Source: Clostridia bacterium (GTDB lineage Bacteria > Bacillota_A > Clostridia > Oscillospirales > CAG-272). From it: DNA of 8,498 nucleotides. Below, one piece after another: positions 1 through 5,438 of the stretch. Every line of letters begins with the position of its first letter. Positions within the stretch are counted from its first letter, which is position 1. The notes under the pieces are model-generated. The model ran no database searches. It worked only from the letters and a program-made list of their open reading frames with translations, and was not told where the DNA came from. Both the position numbers and the translations under genes were made by a program. The stretch spans positions 1 to 8,498 of the forward strand of contig JAFQLG010000040.1 of the NCBI GenBank assembly GCA_017414605.1, written 5' to 3'.

Positions 1-75
1 ATAATGTTTTCGGACACAGTACTCGGCGCAAATCAGATATTGAACGTCGTATCTCTGCTGGACGGATCGGGTTAA
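1..75 (+). CDS. 3' end of an unidentified gene (partial)
   Basis: Frame 1 is open from the left edge and ends in TAA at 73-75, giving 24 residues that finish ...NVVSLLDGSG. I do not recognise the family. The frame is favoured because its stop sits flush against the terminator stem beginning at 74, mirroring how the convergent peptidase gene stops at 107 just beyond the other side of the stem. Its codons (GTA, ATA, GGA, GAC) also resemble those of the neighbouring genes. A second frame (3-86) is open too and would give a very basic tail ending inside the hairpin; its CGG/AGG-rich codons make it less likely. Too little is present to infer a function. Confidence 0.35.
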   Translation: MMFSDTVLGANQILNVVSLLDGSG

Positions 76-105
76 AAAGGTCTTAACCGAGGTTAAGACC
101 TTTTT
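74..105. terminator. Bidirectional intrinsic terminator between convergent genes
   Basis: AAAAAGGTCTTAACC (74-88) is followed by GA and then its exact reverse complement (91-105), a perfect 15-bp stem. The A5 and T5 ends give a U-tract whichever strand is read. The hairpin lies between the + strand stop at 73-75 and the minus-strand stop at 107-109, so it can end both transcripts. Confidence 0.9.
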
Positions 106-106
106 C

Positions 107-1441
107 TCATATTTTCTCGCAATTTTCAATTACGTATTTATAAAAATCTACCGCAGGGGCAAGGGTGTCTACGTCAAGGTTTTCGTCAATAGCATGTACG
201 CTTGCAAGCTGGCTTTGACTTATGGAAAAAGGAGCAAAGCGCAAGCAGTTGTCGCAAACGCGGCTCATAAAGCGCGAGTCGCTTGCCGCATTCATAACGT
301 AAGGCGAGGTTTTGACCTTGCCCTCAAACGTTACGTCTACCGCCTCGGCAACTAGCGCGAAAGCCGAGCTTTCGTGACTTGAAAGCGGAGAATCAAAGCC
401 GCCCTTTATGACCTCGGTCTCAATATCGAACTTTGCGGCAAGCTTGGTTATCGCCTCAATGCTGCCACGTCCGCCCTGATGGTGCGAATAGCGCATATTT
501 CCGATAACGTAAGCCTCCTCGGGAAGCACGTTTGCAGCGCCCGAGCCCTGTGCCATGGTAAAGGCAAGTGTGGTTTTGAGCATAGCGCCCGCCGCACCCG
601 AAATAGAGGGCATAACGCGGCAGAGCAGAGGGGCGAACAGTGTAGGATGTCCTAAAACCAATTTAAGCGGTCCGCTCATTGAGCCGGACAGCGTTTTGAG
701 CGTTGCCTTGACCGTTGGCGACATCCAAGCCTTGAAAACGTTGCTTTTTTCTGCCGCCGCCATGAATTTGCCAAGACGGACGAGCGGAGAATTCTTTGGC
801 GGCGTTGATGCGTGACCGCCCTTGGAGCGCGCGGTGAATTTGAGGTCCGTATATCCCTTTTCGCCCACGCCAACCATGGCAAAGCGGCCTTTAGCGCCTG
901 CCATAGGCTCTTCAAGTATCATGCCGCCCTCGGCAAGCACCATAGAAAAGCGAAGTCCGCGCTCAAGCAACGCATTTGAAATGGTATCGGCGCCCGCGCC
1001 CGTGGTTTCCTCGCAGCAGGTGGACATAAAATAGACGTCGCGCGCGGGAACAAAGCCATCATCACAAAGCTCGTTTGCGGCGCAAAGCATTGCCCAAATA
1101 CCGCCTTTCGTGTCGAGAGTGCCGCGTCCCCAGATCTTGCCGTCGGCTATCGTGCCAGAAAAAGCGGGATAGGTCCAATCGCCCGTTGCCTCGACAACGT
1201 CGTGGTGATTCATGAAAAGAATGGGCTCCGACGTGCTGTCGTGTCCGCGCCAGGTGAGAAGTATACTGCCGTTGAACTCCTCAAATTCGCAAGCCGCAAA
1301 AAGAGAGGGGAATTCCTTTCTTAAAAGCTCGTGAAAGGAATAGAATTTTGATAGATCGGTCTGACCTCTATGTGAAACCGTTTCGTGCGCGATAAGCTTT
1401 GAAAGCTGCTCGGCATATCTGTTTGTGCGTGTATTGGACAT
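107..1441 (-). CDS. M20 family metallopeptidase (carboxypeptidase S / PM20D1-like)
   Basis: This encodes a 444-residue zinc-dependent amidohydrolase that should cleave dipeptides or N-acyl amino acids in the cytoplasm; no signal peptide or membrane helix is seen. The M20 metal and catalytic set is complete: H79 and D81 in NHHDVV, D110 in GRGTLDTKGG, general base E144 with ligand E145 in CCEETTG, E171 in LAEGG, and H416 in SVHAIDE. The dimerisation-domain motif GGHASTP lies at 208-214 and NVLP at 304-307. The late stretch SDSRFM...RFAP (387-404) resembles the TDTR(F/Y)...RFSP signature of carboxypeptidase S and PM20D1 rather than PepT or ArgE. The start is set at 1441 because AAGGAG (1453-1448) lies 6 nt upstream; an ATG 13 codons earlier (1480) has no such site and would overlap the preceding gene. 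It follows the alpha/beta hydrolase by 22 bp and is probably co-transcribed with it. The exact substrate is unknown. Confidence 0.9.
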   Translation of the reverse strand: MSNTRTNRYAEQLSKLIAHETVSHRGQTDLSKFYSFHELLRKEFPSLFAACEFEEFNGSILLTWRGHDSTSEPILFMNHHDVVEATGDWTYPAFSGTIADGKIWGRGTLDTKGGIWAMLCAANELCDDGFVPARDVYFMSTCCEETTGAGADTISNALLERGLRFSMVLAEGGMILEEPMAGAKGRFAMVGVGEKGYTDLKFTARSKGGHASTPPKNSPLVRLGKFMAAAEKSNVFKAWMSPTVKATLKTLSGSMSGPLKLVLGHPTLFAPLLCRVMPSISGAAGAMLKTTLAFTMAQGSGAANVLPEEAYVIGNMRYSHHQGGRGSIEAITKLAAKFDIETEVIKGGFDSPLSSHESSAFALVAEAVDVTFEGKVKTSPYVMNAASDSRFMSRVCDNCLRFAPFSISQSQLASVHAIDENLDVDTLAPAVDFYKYVIENCEKI

Positions 1442-1447
1442 AAAATG

Positions 1448-1453
1448 CTCCTT
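1448..1453 (-). promoter_or_regulatory. Ribosome binding site fixing the M20 peptidase start
   Basis: On the minus strand AAGGAG, within an AAAAAGGAG run, sits 6 nt before the ATG at 1441-1439. It chooses this start over the in-frame ATG at 1480-1478, which would shift translation into the end of the upstream gene. Confidence 0.8.
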
Positions 1454-1463
1454 TTTGCCAAAA

Positions 1464-2348
1464 TTAAAGGTTTTTTTCAATAAATTCCTTGATTTTGCCC
1501 TGATAAAGCCCGGTTTGCTTATACATTCCGTTTCCGTGATTACATCCGGGCAGAATTATGATATCGGTCTTTGAGGGATTGTTTTGCTTTATTTTATCAA
1601 ACGTATCCTCGCACCCTTCAAGCTCACCCGCCGAGAGTAAAAGAGGATATCTGCAGCCTCTGACCGTTTTCAGCGCATCAAAATCGCGCGCGTCTACTCC
1701 GTTGAGCTTTTTGAAACGCCGCATAGCCAACTCTGCAACCTTGTCGGCATTTCTTTTACAGCACCATTTTGAAACGTTGTAAAAGAAGTCCTTGATGCTT
1801 ACGGATGGCGCGTCGGAGATAAGGCATTTGACGTTTTGCATATCCTTGTCGGACATATAAAGAACTATGCCGCCGCCCATGCTGAGTCCATGCAATATGA
1901 TACTGCCGCAGGGGTACATTTCGTTGATCTTATCAACCCAAAGCATCATATCGCGATGCTCAAGTGCGCCAAAGGTGATGCGCTTGCCCTCGCTGAGTCC
2001 ATGCGCGCGCTGGTAGGGAATGAGAACGTTGTAGCCTAAGGAAAGATAGAAAAGCGCGGGGAAAGCCCATTCGCGCTCTGCGTGGCTGGTGTAGCCGTGC
2101 GTGCAAATAACGGTGACGCTGCTTGGGGTAGCGGCGGGATAATATATGCCGCGGAGCAAAAGTCCGTCGTGACTTTTTATTTCAAGCGTTTCGTGGGGAA
2201 GCTTGGTAACTGCGGCAAGCGATTCGTGAACCGTTTTTATGGTGTTGTACCACGAGTCCTCGGGACCCACCATAGCGTAGGCCTTGTTTATATCGGGACG
2301 TCCTAATTTTCTGTCAAATATAGCCGCGGCTTTGATAGCCTCAAACAC
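1464..2348 (-). CDS. Alpha/beta hydrolase (serine hydrolase, esterase/lipase-like)
   Basis: This encodes an alpha/beta-hydrolase-fold enzyme of about 294 residues, probably a cytoplasmic esterase or acyl hydrolase. Counting from the GTG start, the oxyanion-hole motif THGYTSH is at about 83-89, the nucleophile elbow GLSMG at 154-158 (Ser156), and the C-terminal catalytic His in GCNHGNG at about 271. The segment that normally supplies the acid, GDAD in many relatives, reads GELE here, so a Glu may replace the usual Asp. The fold-typical strand (VTVICTHG) and the DGLLLRGIYYPA beta hairpin resemble uncharacterised Firmicutes hydrolases of the YqkD/BAAT-like group. I prefer GTG at 2348 because GGGGGTGA lies 5 nt upstream; a TTG at 2363 would add five residues but has only a weak site. 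It is first in a two-gene unit with the M20 peptidase and has its own promoter upstream. Substrate unknown. Confidence 0.88.
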   Translation of the reverse strand: MFEAIKAAAIFDRKLGRPDINKAYAMVGPEDSWYNTIKTVHESLAAVTKLPHETLEIKSHDGLLLRGIYYPAATPSSVTVICTHGYTSHAEREWAFPALFYLSLGYNVLIPYQRAHGLSEGKRITFGALEHRDMMLWVDKINEMYPCGSIILHGLSMGGGIVLYMSDKDMQNVKCLISDAPSVSIKDFFYNVSKWCCKRNADKVAELAMRRFKKLNGVDARDFDALKTVRGCRYPLLLSAGELEGCEDTFDKIKQNNPSKTDIIILPGCNHGNGMYKQTGLYQGKIKEFIEKNL

Positions 2349-2353
2349 TGAAT

Positions 2354-2361
2354 TCACCCCC
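2354..2361 (-). promoter_or_regulatory. Ribosome binding site deciding the hydrolase start
   Basis: On the minus strand GGGGGTGA differs by one base from the ideal GGAGGTGA. It lies 5 nt (8 nt from the G-rich core) before GTG 2348-2346. This supports a GTG start rather than the TTG at 2363-2361, which would overlap the site itself. Confidence 0.6.
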
Positions 2362-2399
2362 AAACGCTCTCATTCGCGCTCTCTTGCGCCTACTGTTTA

Positions 2400-2428
2400 A
2401 TTATATAACAAATCAAAGCTTTCGTCAA
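2400..2428 (-). promoter_or_regulatory. Sigma-A promoter for the hydrolase-peptidase unit
   Basis: On the minus strand the -35 TTGACG (2428-2423) and the -10 TATAAT (2405-2400) are separated by exactly 17 bp. Eleven of twelve hexamer bases match the consensus. Transcription would begin near 2393, leaving a leader of about 45 nt before the GTG at 2348. It lies just downstream of the terminator of the GH3 gene, so the two minus-strand units appear independently transcribed. Confidence 0.82.
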
Positions 2429-2448
2429 GCAGGGCGAGAAAATAAAGC

Positions 2449-2476
2449 AAAAAGGACACCTCGCAGTGTCCTTTTT
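2449..2476. terminator. Intrinsic terminator after the GH3 gene
   Basis: AAAAAGGACAC (2449-2459) pairs perfectly with GTGTCCTTTTT (2466-2476) around a 6-nt loop, CTCGCA. It begins 15 bp past the stop of the minus-strand GH3 gene. Read on the minus strand it is a GC stem followed by T5, so it should end the HAD-GH3 transcript; the T7 run on the + strand makes it potentially bidirectional. Confidence 0.88.
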
Positions 2477-2490
2477 TTGTTTTTGATCTA

Positions 2491-4263
2491 TCAGATCTTT
2501 GTATCCCACATTCCGCAGAAGGAGGAGTCAATGGGGTCGCTGCCGCGGAAGTCGCCCGTAACGAGAGCGTCAACCAAAGCATCCATGGTATCGTCGTTGG
2601 AATCGTAGGTGTTGATGTAAGTGCGGAGCATAGGACAGTCGGCAAGCATGGTAGGCTTGTTTACGCTGATACCGACTACGGGGAGCTCATGCACGTACCA
2701 CGGGATTTCACCGCCGCCCTTGGACAGACCAAAGGTGGGATGACCGTTCATAACGTCAAAGAGAGAGATAACGAGATCCTGCTCTGCGCGGAAGTCCGCG
2801 ATAGAGTGCTTACCTGCAAAATAGAGGTTGAGGCTGGGCTTTTCGCCTCTTGCCATCATTGCCTTTATCTTGTCGATGGGGCTCTCGTAGATAAATGCGT
2901 CAAAGCCTTTCTCTATAAGTCTTTCCTGCAGCTTCTGCGCGGGTGTCTTTCTCTGCATACCGCCACCCATAGCCATTGCGGCAAGAGCCATAAGAGGATT
3001 GTCGGGACCTTTGATGGGAACTATCATAATTCTCTTTGTCTTTTCGGGAGAGAGGGGAAGAACACCTGCGTCAAGGCTCTTTACAAGAGTAATTGCATCG
3101 CGGCTGATCTTGGGAGAATGAGTTCTGTACTCGGGGTTGTAGAGAACAGCCTGCATTTGTTCAAGCGTGGGGCAAAGCTCTTCCTTTGCTTTCTTGTTAA
3201 GACCCATGTGAGCCTTAAGACCGAGAATTCTGGTCAGAGCCTCAACCATGCGCTCCTCGGAAATAGTGCCGTTCTTGTAAGCCTCAAGCATTGTGTTGTA
3301 GTCCTCGTCGGGATCGTTGAAGAAGAGGAACATATCGCAACCCGCGTTGATGGAGAGGGGAAGCATCTCGGCTCTGGTCATTCTGTTTGTCATACCGACC
3401 ATGTGAGATGCGTCGGTGACTACCATGCCGTTAAATCCAAGCTCGCCGCGGAGAAGGTCGGTCATGATCTCCTTGCAGAGCGTTGCAGGGAGCATTTCCT
3501 CGTAGGTTATTCCGGGCTTTACGTCCTTCATAAATTCGGGCATAAGTATATGGCCGCCCATAATGGCGTCAAGGCCACCGTCGATAAGCGTTTTGTAAAC
3601 GTGACCGTATGTTTCCATCCACTTGTCGTGGTTAAAGCTGTTTACGTTATTGGAAATGTGAGCATCGCGGTAATCCTGTCCGTTACCGGGGAAGTGCTTT
3701 GCTGTGGAAGCAACTCCGGGAGTGTTGTGGATACCGTCCATGTAAGCCTTACCCATGGTAGCAACTCTGTGAGGGTCGTTACCGAAGGAGCGGGATAGCA
3801 CCTCCTCACACTCGTGGTTGTAGAGAATGTCAACTACGGGAGCAAATGCCATATTACAGCCGGTAGCCGCGATCTGCGCGCCGGAAACCTCACCCATAGC
3901 GTAAGCATATTCAGCCTTGCCCGTAGCGCCAACCTTGATGCCTGCGCCAACAGCTGTTCCATCGGGACAAACTCCGTCGCCACCCTTTTCGGGGTTACAA
4001 GCGATAAATACGGGTATTTTCGCGTATTTTTGGAGTATCTTGTTTTGCTCAAGCACCTTTGCGCCGGGCATACCGTTATAGCGGCAACCGCCGAGGTGGT
4101 ATTTTTCCATGAGCTCCTTGAGGTATTGCTCGTCCTGGCTTGCGGTGAGTTGGAAGAAAAGCTGGCCGACCTTTTCCTCGTCGGTCATGGATGCGATGGT
4201 TTCATTTACCCAATTGATGTCCTCATCAGAAAGGCAATAGGGCTTTGCTCTGAGATCTGTCAT
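2491..4263 (-). CDS. Glycoside hydrolase family 3 beta-N-acetylhexosaminidase (NagZ-like)
   Basis: This encodes a 590-residue GH3 enzyme with no signal peptide, so it probably acts in the cytoplasm on imported GlcNAc-containing sugars or muropeptide fragments. The N-terminal TIM-barrel domain (about 15-355) carries PVVDI (142-146), RSFGNDP (158-164), the hexosaminidase signature KHFPGNG (189-195) with the acid/base dyad D200 and H202 (DAH), and the nucleophile D284 in VVTDASHMVGM. A second alpha/beta domain follows (about 385-590), as in two-domain Firmicutes enzymes such as the B. subtilis homologue. The DQEGGRV motif of classical NagZ is replaced by NPEKGGDG (90-97), which points to a distinct clade. 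GH3 enzymes using a His-Asp dyad include N-acetylglucosaminide phosphorylases, so phosphorolysis is possible. ATG 4263 has GGAG 7 nt upstream. It follows the HAD gene by 31 bp and ends at a terminator, so it is the last gene of that unit. Confidence 0.92.
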   Translation of the reverse strand: MTDLRAKPYCLSDEDINWVNETIASMTDEEKVGQLFFQLTASQDEQYLKELMEKYHLGGCRYNGMPGAKVLEQNKILQKYAKIPVFIACNPEKGGDGVCPDGTAVGAGIKVGATGKAEYAYAMGEVSGAQIAATGCNMAFAPVVDILYNHECEEVLSRSFGNDPHRVATMGKAYMDGIHNTPGVASTAKHFPGNGQDYRDAHISNNVNSFNHDKWMETYGHVYKTLIDGGLDAIMGGHILMPEFMKDVKPGITYEEMLPATLCKEIMTDLLRGELGFNGMVVTDASHMVGMTNRMTRAEMLPLSINAGCDMFLFFNDPDEDYNTMLEAYKNGTISEERMVEALTRILGLKAHMGLNKKAKEELCPTLEQMQAVLYNPEYRTHSPKISRDAITLVKSLDAGVLPLSPEKTKRIMIVPIKGPDNPLMALAAMAMGGGMQRKTPAQKLQERLIEKGFDAFIYESPIDKIKAMMARGEKPSLNLYFAGKHSIADFRAEQDLVISLFDVMNGHPTFGLSKGGGEIPWYVHELPVVGISVNKPTMLADCPMLRTYINTYDSNDDTMDALVDALVTGDFRGSDPIDSSFCGMWDTKI

Positions 4264-4294
4264 AATTTTTCTCCGTTCGTTTATTTGTATTTTT

Positions 4295-5140
4295 TTATTT
4301 GCTTAAATTATCAACGAATGCCTGCTTTTTGGCTTCGTGGTATTCGCCGCCGTAGCCACCCGAAAGCAGCTTATCAAAGGCGGTATCCATAAACTCCTGC
4401 CAGCTTTCGCGCTCGTGACGTACGAGAATTGGGAAGAAGAAGACTCCGTTTTTGCGCGCGGCATCCAGGTCACCGGGTGCGTCACCGCACATAAGAACGT
4501 TTTCGGGATCGTAACCCTTTTTGAAAAGCGCCGCGATGCAAGCCGCCTTGCTGCCCGAATTTTGCGCCATAACTATGTCGGTATGAGGCAAAAGACCGTG
4601 CTTTTCCCATTCCTCCATGACCGCGCCGAGATTTGCGCTGGAAACTATGGCAACGTCTGCTCTGGCGTGCGCGAATTCAAGTGCCTCGCGTGCAAGCGGG
4701 AAGGGCTTGACCTCGCATTCGGGCAGCTCGGTAATTGCCTTGTTTACTGCAATGCTCCAGGCAAGCGCTTTTGGAAGCGAGCGGCTCTCGGGCTTTTTGT
4801 CAATAGCCTTTTGAAGCGCGCCGTTTGAAAGCTCGGGCGAGCTTTCTGCCCATAAAACTATGTCCTCAACGTCCTCTATAGGACGGTATTTTTCGTTGAT
4901 CTCGGCAAGCGCCAGAGCCAATCCCTTGAAACGATTGATACCGCGCGTCATGGTATAGAGATTGACCTCGTTCCAGCGCTCAAGAATGGCGTCGCGCCAC
5001 TCGTTAAGTCCCCATTCGTCAACCATACAAGGACCGAAGCATCTGTAGTGCTTTATGTCCATGGTGTCCATAGCACAGCCGTCACTGTCTACACACACTA
5101 AATAATCGTGTTTTTTTGTGAATTCGGTTATGTTACTCAC
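4295..5140 (-). CDS. HAD-superfamily hydrolase (predicted phosphatase)
   Basis: This encodes a 281-residue HAD hydrolase, expected to remove phosphate from a small metabolite in the cytoplasm. Motif I is VCVDSDGCAMDT with D18 (nucleophile) and D20; motif II is the Ser in VAIVSSAN (about 167); motif III is probably K198 in NSGSKAA; motif IV is MCGDAPGDLDAA with D220 and D224. The helical insert between motifs I and II (about 30-150) is a large C1-type cap that would set substrate choice; I do not recognise the specific family. The start is set at GTG 5140 because GAGGTGA precedes it; an in-frame ATG at 5200 would add 20 residues but runs through the candidate operator and has no ribosome binding site. 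It is first in a unit with the GH3 hexosaminidase, which suggests, but does not prove, a sugar-phosphate substrate. Confidence 0.86.
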   Translation of the reverse strand: MSNITEFTKKHDYLVCVDSDGCAMDTMDIKHYRCFGPCMVDEWGLNEWRDAILERWNEVNLYTMTRGINRFKGLALALAEINEKYRPIEDVEDIVLWAESSPELSNGALQKAIDKKPESRSLPKALAWSIAVNKAITELPECEVKPFPLAREALEFAHARADVAIVSSANLGAVMEEWEKHGLLPHTDIVMAQNSGSKAACIAALFKKGYDPENVLMCGDAPGDLDAARKNGVFFFPILVRHERESWQEFMDTAFDKLLSGGYGGEYHEAKKQAFVDNLSK

Positions 5141-5144
5141 GTCA

Positions 5145-5151
5145 TCACCTC
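5145..5151 (-). promoter_or_regulatory. Ribosome binding site deciding the HAD start
   Basis: GAGGTGA on the minus strand lies 4 nt before the GTG at 5140-5138. It is the only good site upstream of the conserved VCVDSDG motif, so the ATGs at 5200 and 5176 are unlikely starts. Confidence 0.75.
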
Positions 5152-5175
5152 GAGCTAAATTTAGTATCCGAACCA

Positions 5176-5189
5176 TTGGCAACTGCCAA
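5176..5189. promoter_or_regulatory. Candidate operator palindrome
   Basis: TTGGCA-AC-TGCCAA is a perfect 6-bp inverted repeat with a 2-bp centre; symmetry stops at both flanks (A/A). With only two central bases it would make a poor RNA hairpin, so a dimeric repressor site is the better reading. It lies about 16-29 bp downstream of the start predicted from the 5240-5212 promoter, in the untranslated leader of the HAD-GH3 unit, where a bound protein could block transcription. No regulator is encoded in view. Confidence 0.45.
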
Positions 5190-5211
5190 AAGCCCAACAT
5201 TCCACAAATAT

Positions 5212-5240
5212 ATTGTACAACATTCTGACCAATAAATCAA
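5212..5240 (-). promoter_or_regulatory. Candidate sigma-A promoter for the HAD-GH3 unit
   Basis: On the minus strand -35 TTGATT (5240-5235) and -10 TACAAT (5217-5212) are spaced by 17 bp, matching the consensus at 9 of 12 positions. Transcription would start near 5205, with a leader of about 65 nt. It is weaker than the divergent TIR promoter. Confidence 0.55.
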
Positions 5241-5346
5241 TTCTCAAAATTCACCTAAATTGCAGGTCAAAAACTGTGTATTATACCCATTTATCGAGCT
5301 CAAGGTTTGGGGAATAAGGACAAATTCATCTATTTTACCATAATAC

Positions 5347-5375
5347 TTGACAAAAAATTACCAAAATGCTATAAT
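5347..5375 (+). promoter_or_regulatory. Perfect-consensus extended -10 promoter for the TIR gene
   Basis: The -35 TTGACA (5347-5352) and -10 TATAAT (5370-5375) match the sigma-A consensus at all twelve positions with the ideal 17-bp spacer. TGC directly before the -10 adds the extended TGn element. Transcription would begin near 5382, leaving a leader of about 57 nt before ATG 5439. Confidence 0.88.
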
Positions 5376-5399
5376 AAAATCGAGTATATCTATAATAAA
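5369..5399. repeat. 10-bp direct repeat, 21 bp apart, over the TIR promoter
   Basis: CTATAATAAA occurs at 5369-5378 and again at 5390-5399. The first copy contains the -10 element; the second falls just after the predicted start. The 21-bp offset is two helical turns, placing both copies on the same DNA face, as expected for cooperative binding or a spare -10. No -35 fits the second copy. Confidence 0.5.
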
Positions 5400-5426
5400 C
5401 AAAATATACAACGACCGACCAAGAAA

Positions 5427-5432
5427 AAGGAG
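5427..5432 (+). promoter_or_regulatory. Ribosome binding site of the TIR gene
   Basis: AAGGAG (inside AAAAAGGAG) lies 6 nt before ATG 5439 and places the start directly ahead of the first zinc-ribbon CxxC, so no coding residues are missed upstream. Confidence 0.85.
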
Positions 5433-5438
5433 CTAAAA

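Larger units (their letters stand above)
5141..5438. other. Divergent intergenic control region
   Basis: These 298 bp separate the minus-strand HAD-GH3 unit from the + strand TIR gene. They hold, from left to right, the HAD ribosome binding site, a 14-bp palindrome, a minus-strand promoter candidate, about 105 bp of AT-rich sequence (5241-5346) in which I see no gene or convincing motif, a perfect-consensus + strand promoter, a tandem repeat, and the TIR ribosome binding site. Confidence 0.8.

Noticed and set aside
1..106. Identifying the left-edge fragment as a chemotaxis or nucleic-acid-binding protein tail
   Set aside because: Only about 24 residues are visible and any resemblance is too weak to name a family.
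2689..3798. A 369-codon open frame on the + strand, antisense to the GH3 gene
   Set aside because: It lies wholly inside a gene with complete GH3 motifs, has no ribosome binding site, and its product is Cys/His/Val-rich with no recognisable domain, as expected for the complement of a conserved coding frame.
3814..4392. A 192-codon + strand frame spanning the GH3 start and HAD end
   Set aside because: It crosses the boundary of two well-supported minus-strand genes, shows no domain, and has no start signal.
5141..5200. A longer HAD protein starting at ATG 5200
   Set aside because: The extra 20 residues would be encoded across the palindrome, lack a ribosome binding site, and precede a good GAGGTGA-GTG start.
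5391..5396. Second TATAAT as an independent TIR promoter
   Set aside because: No -35-like hexamer lies 16-18 bp upstream (the position reads GCTATA); it is better treated as part of the direct repeat.
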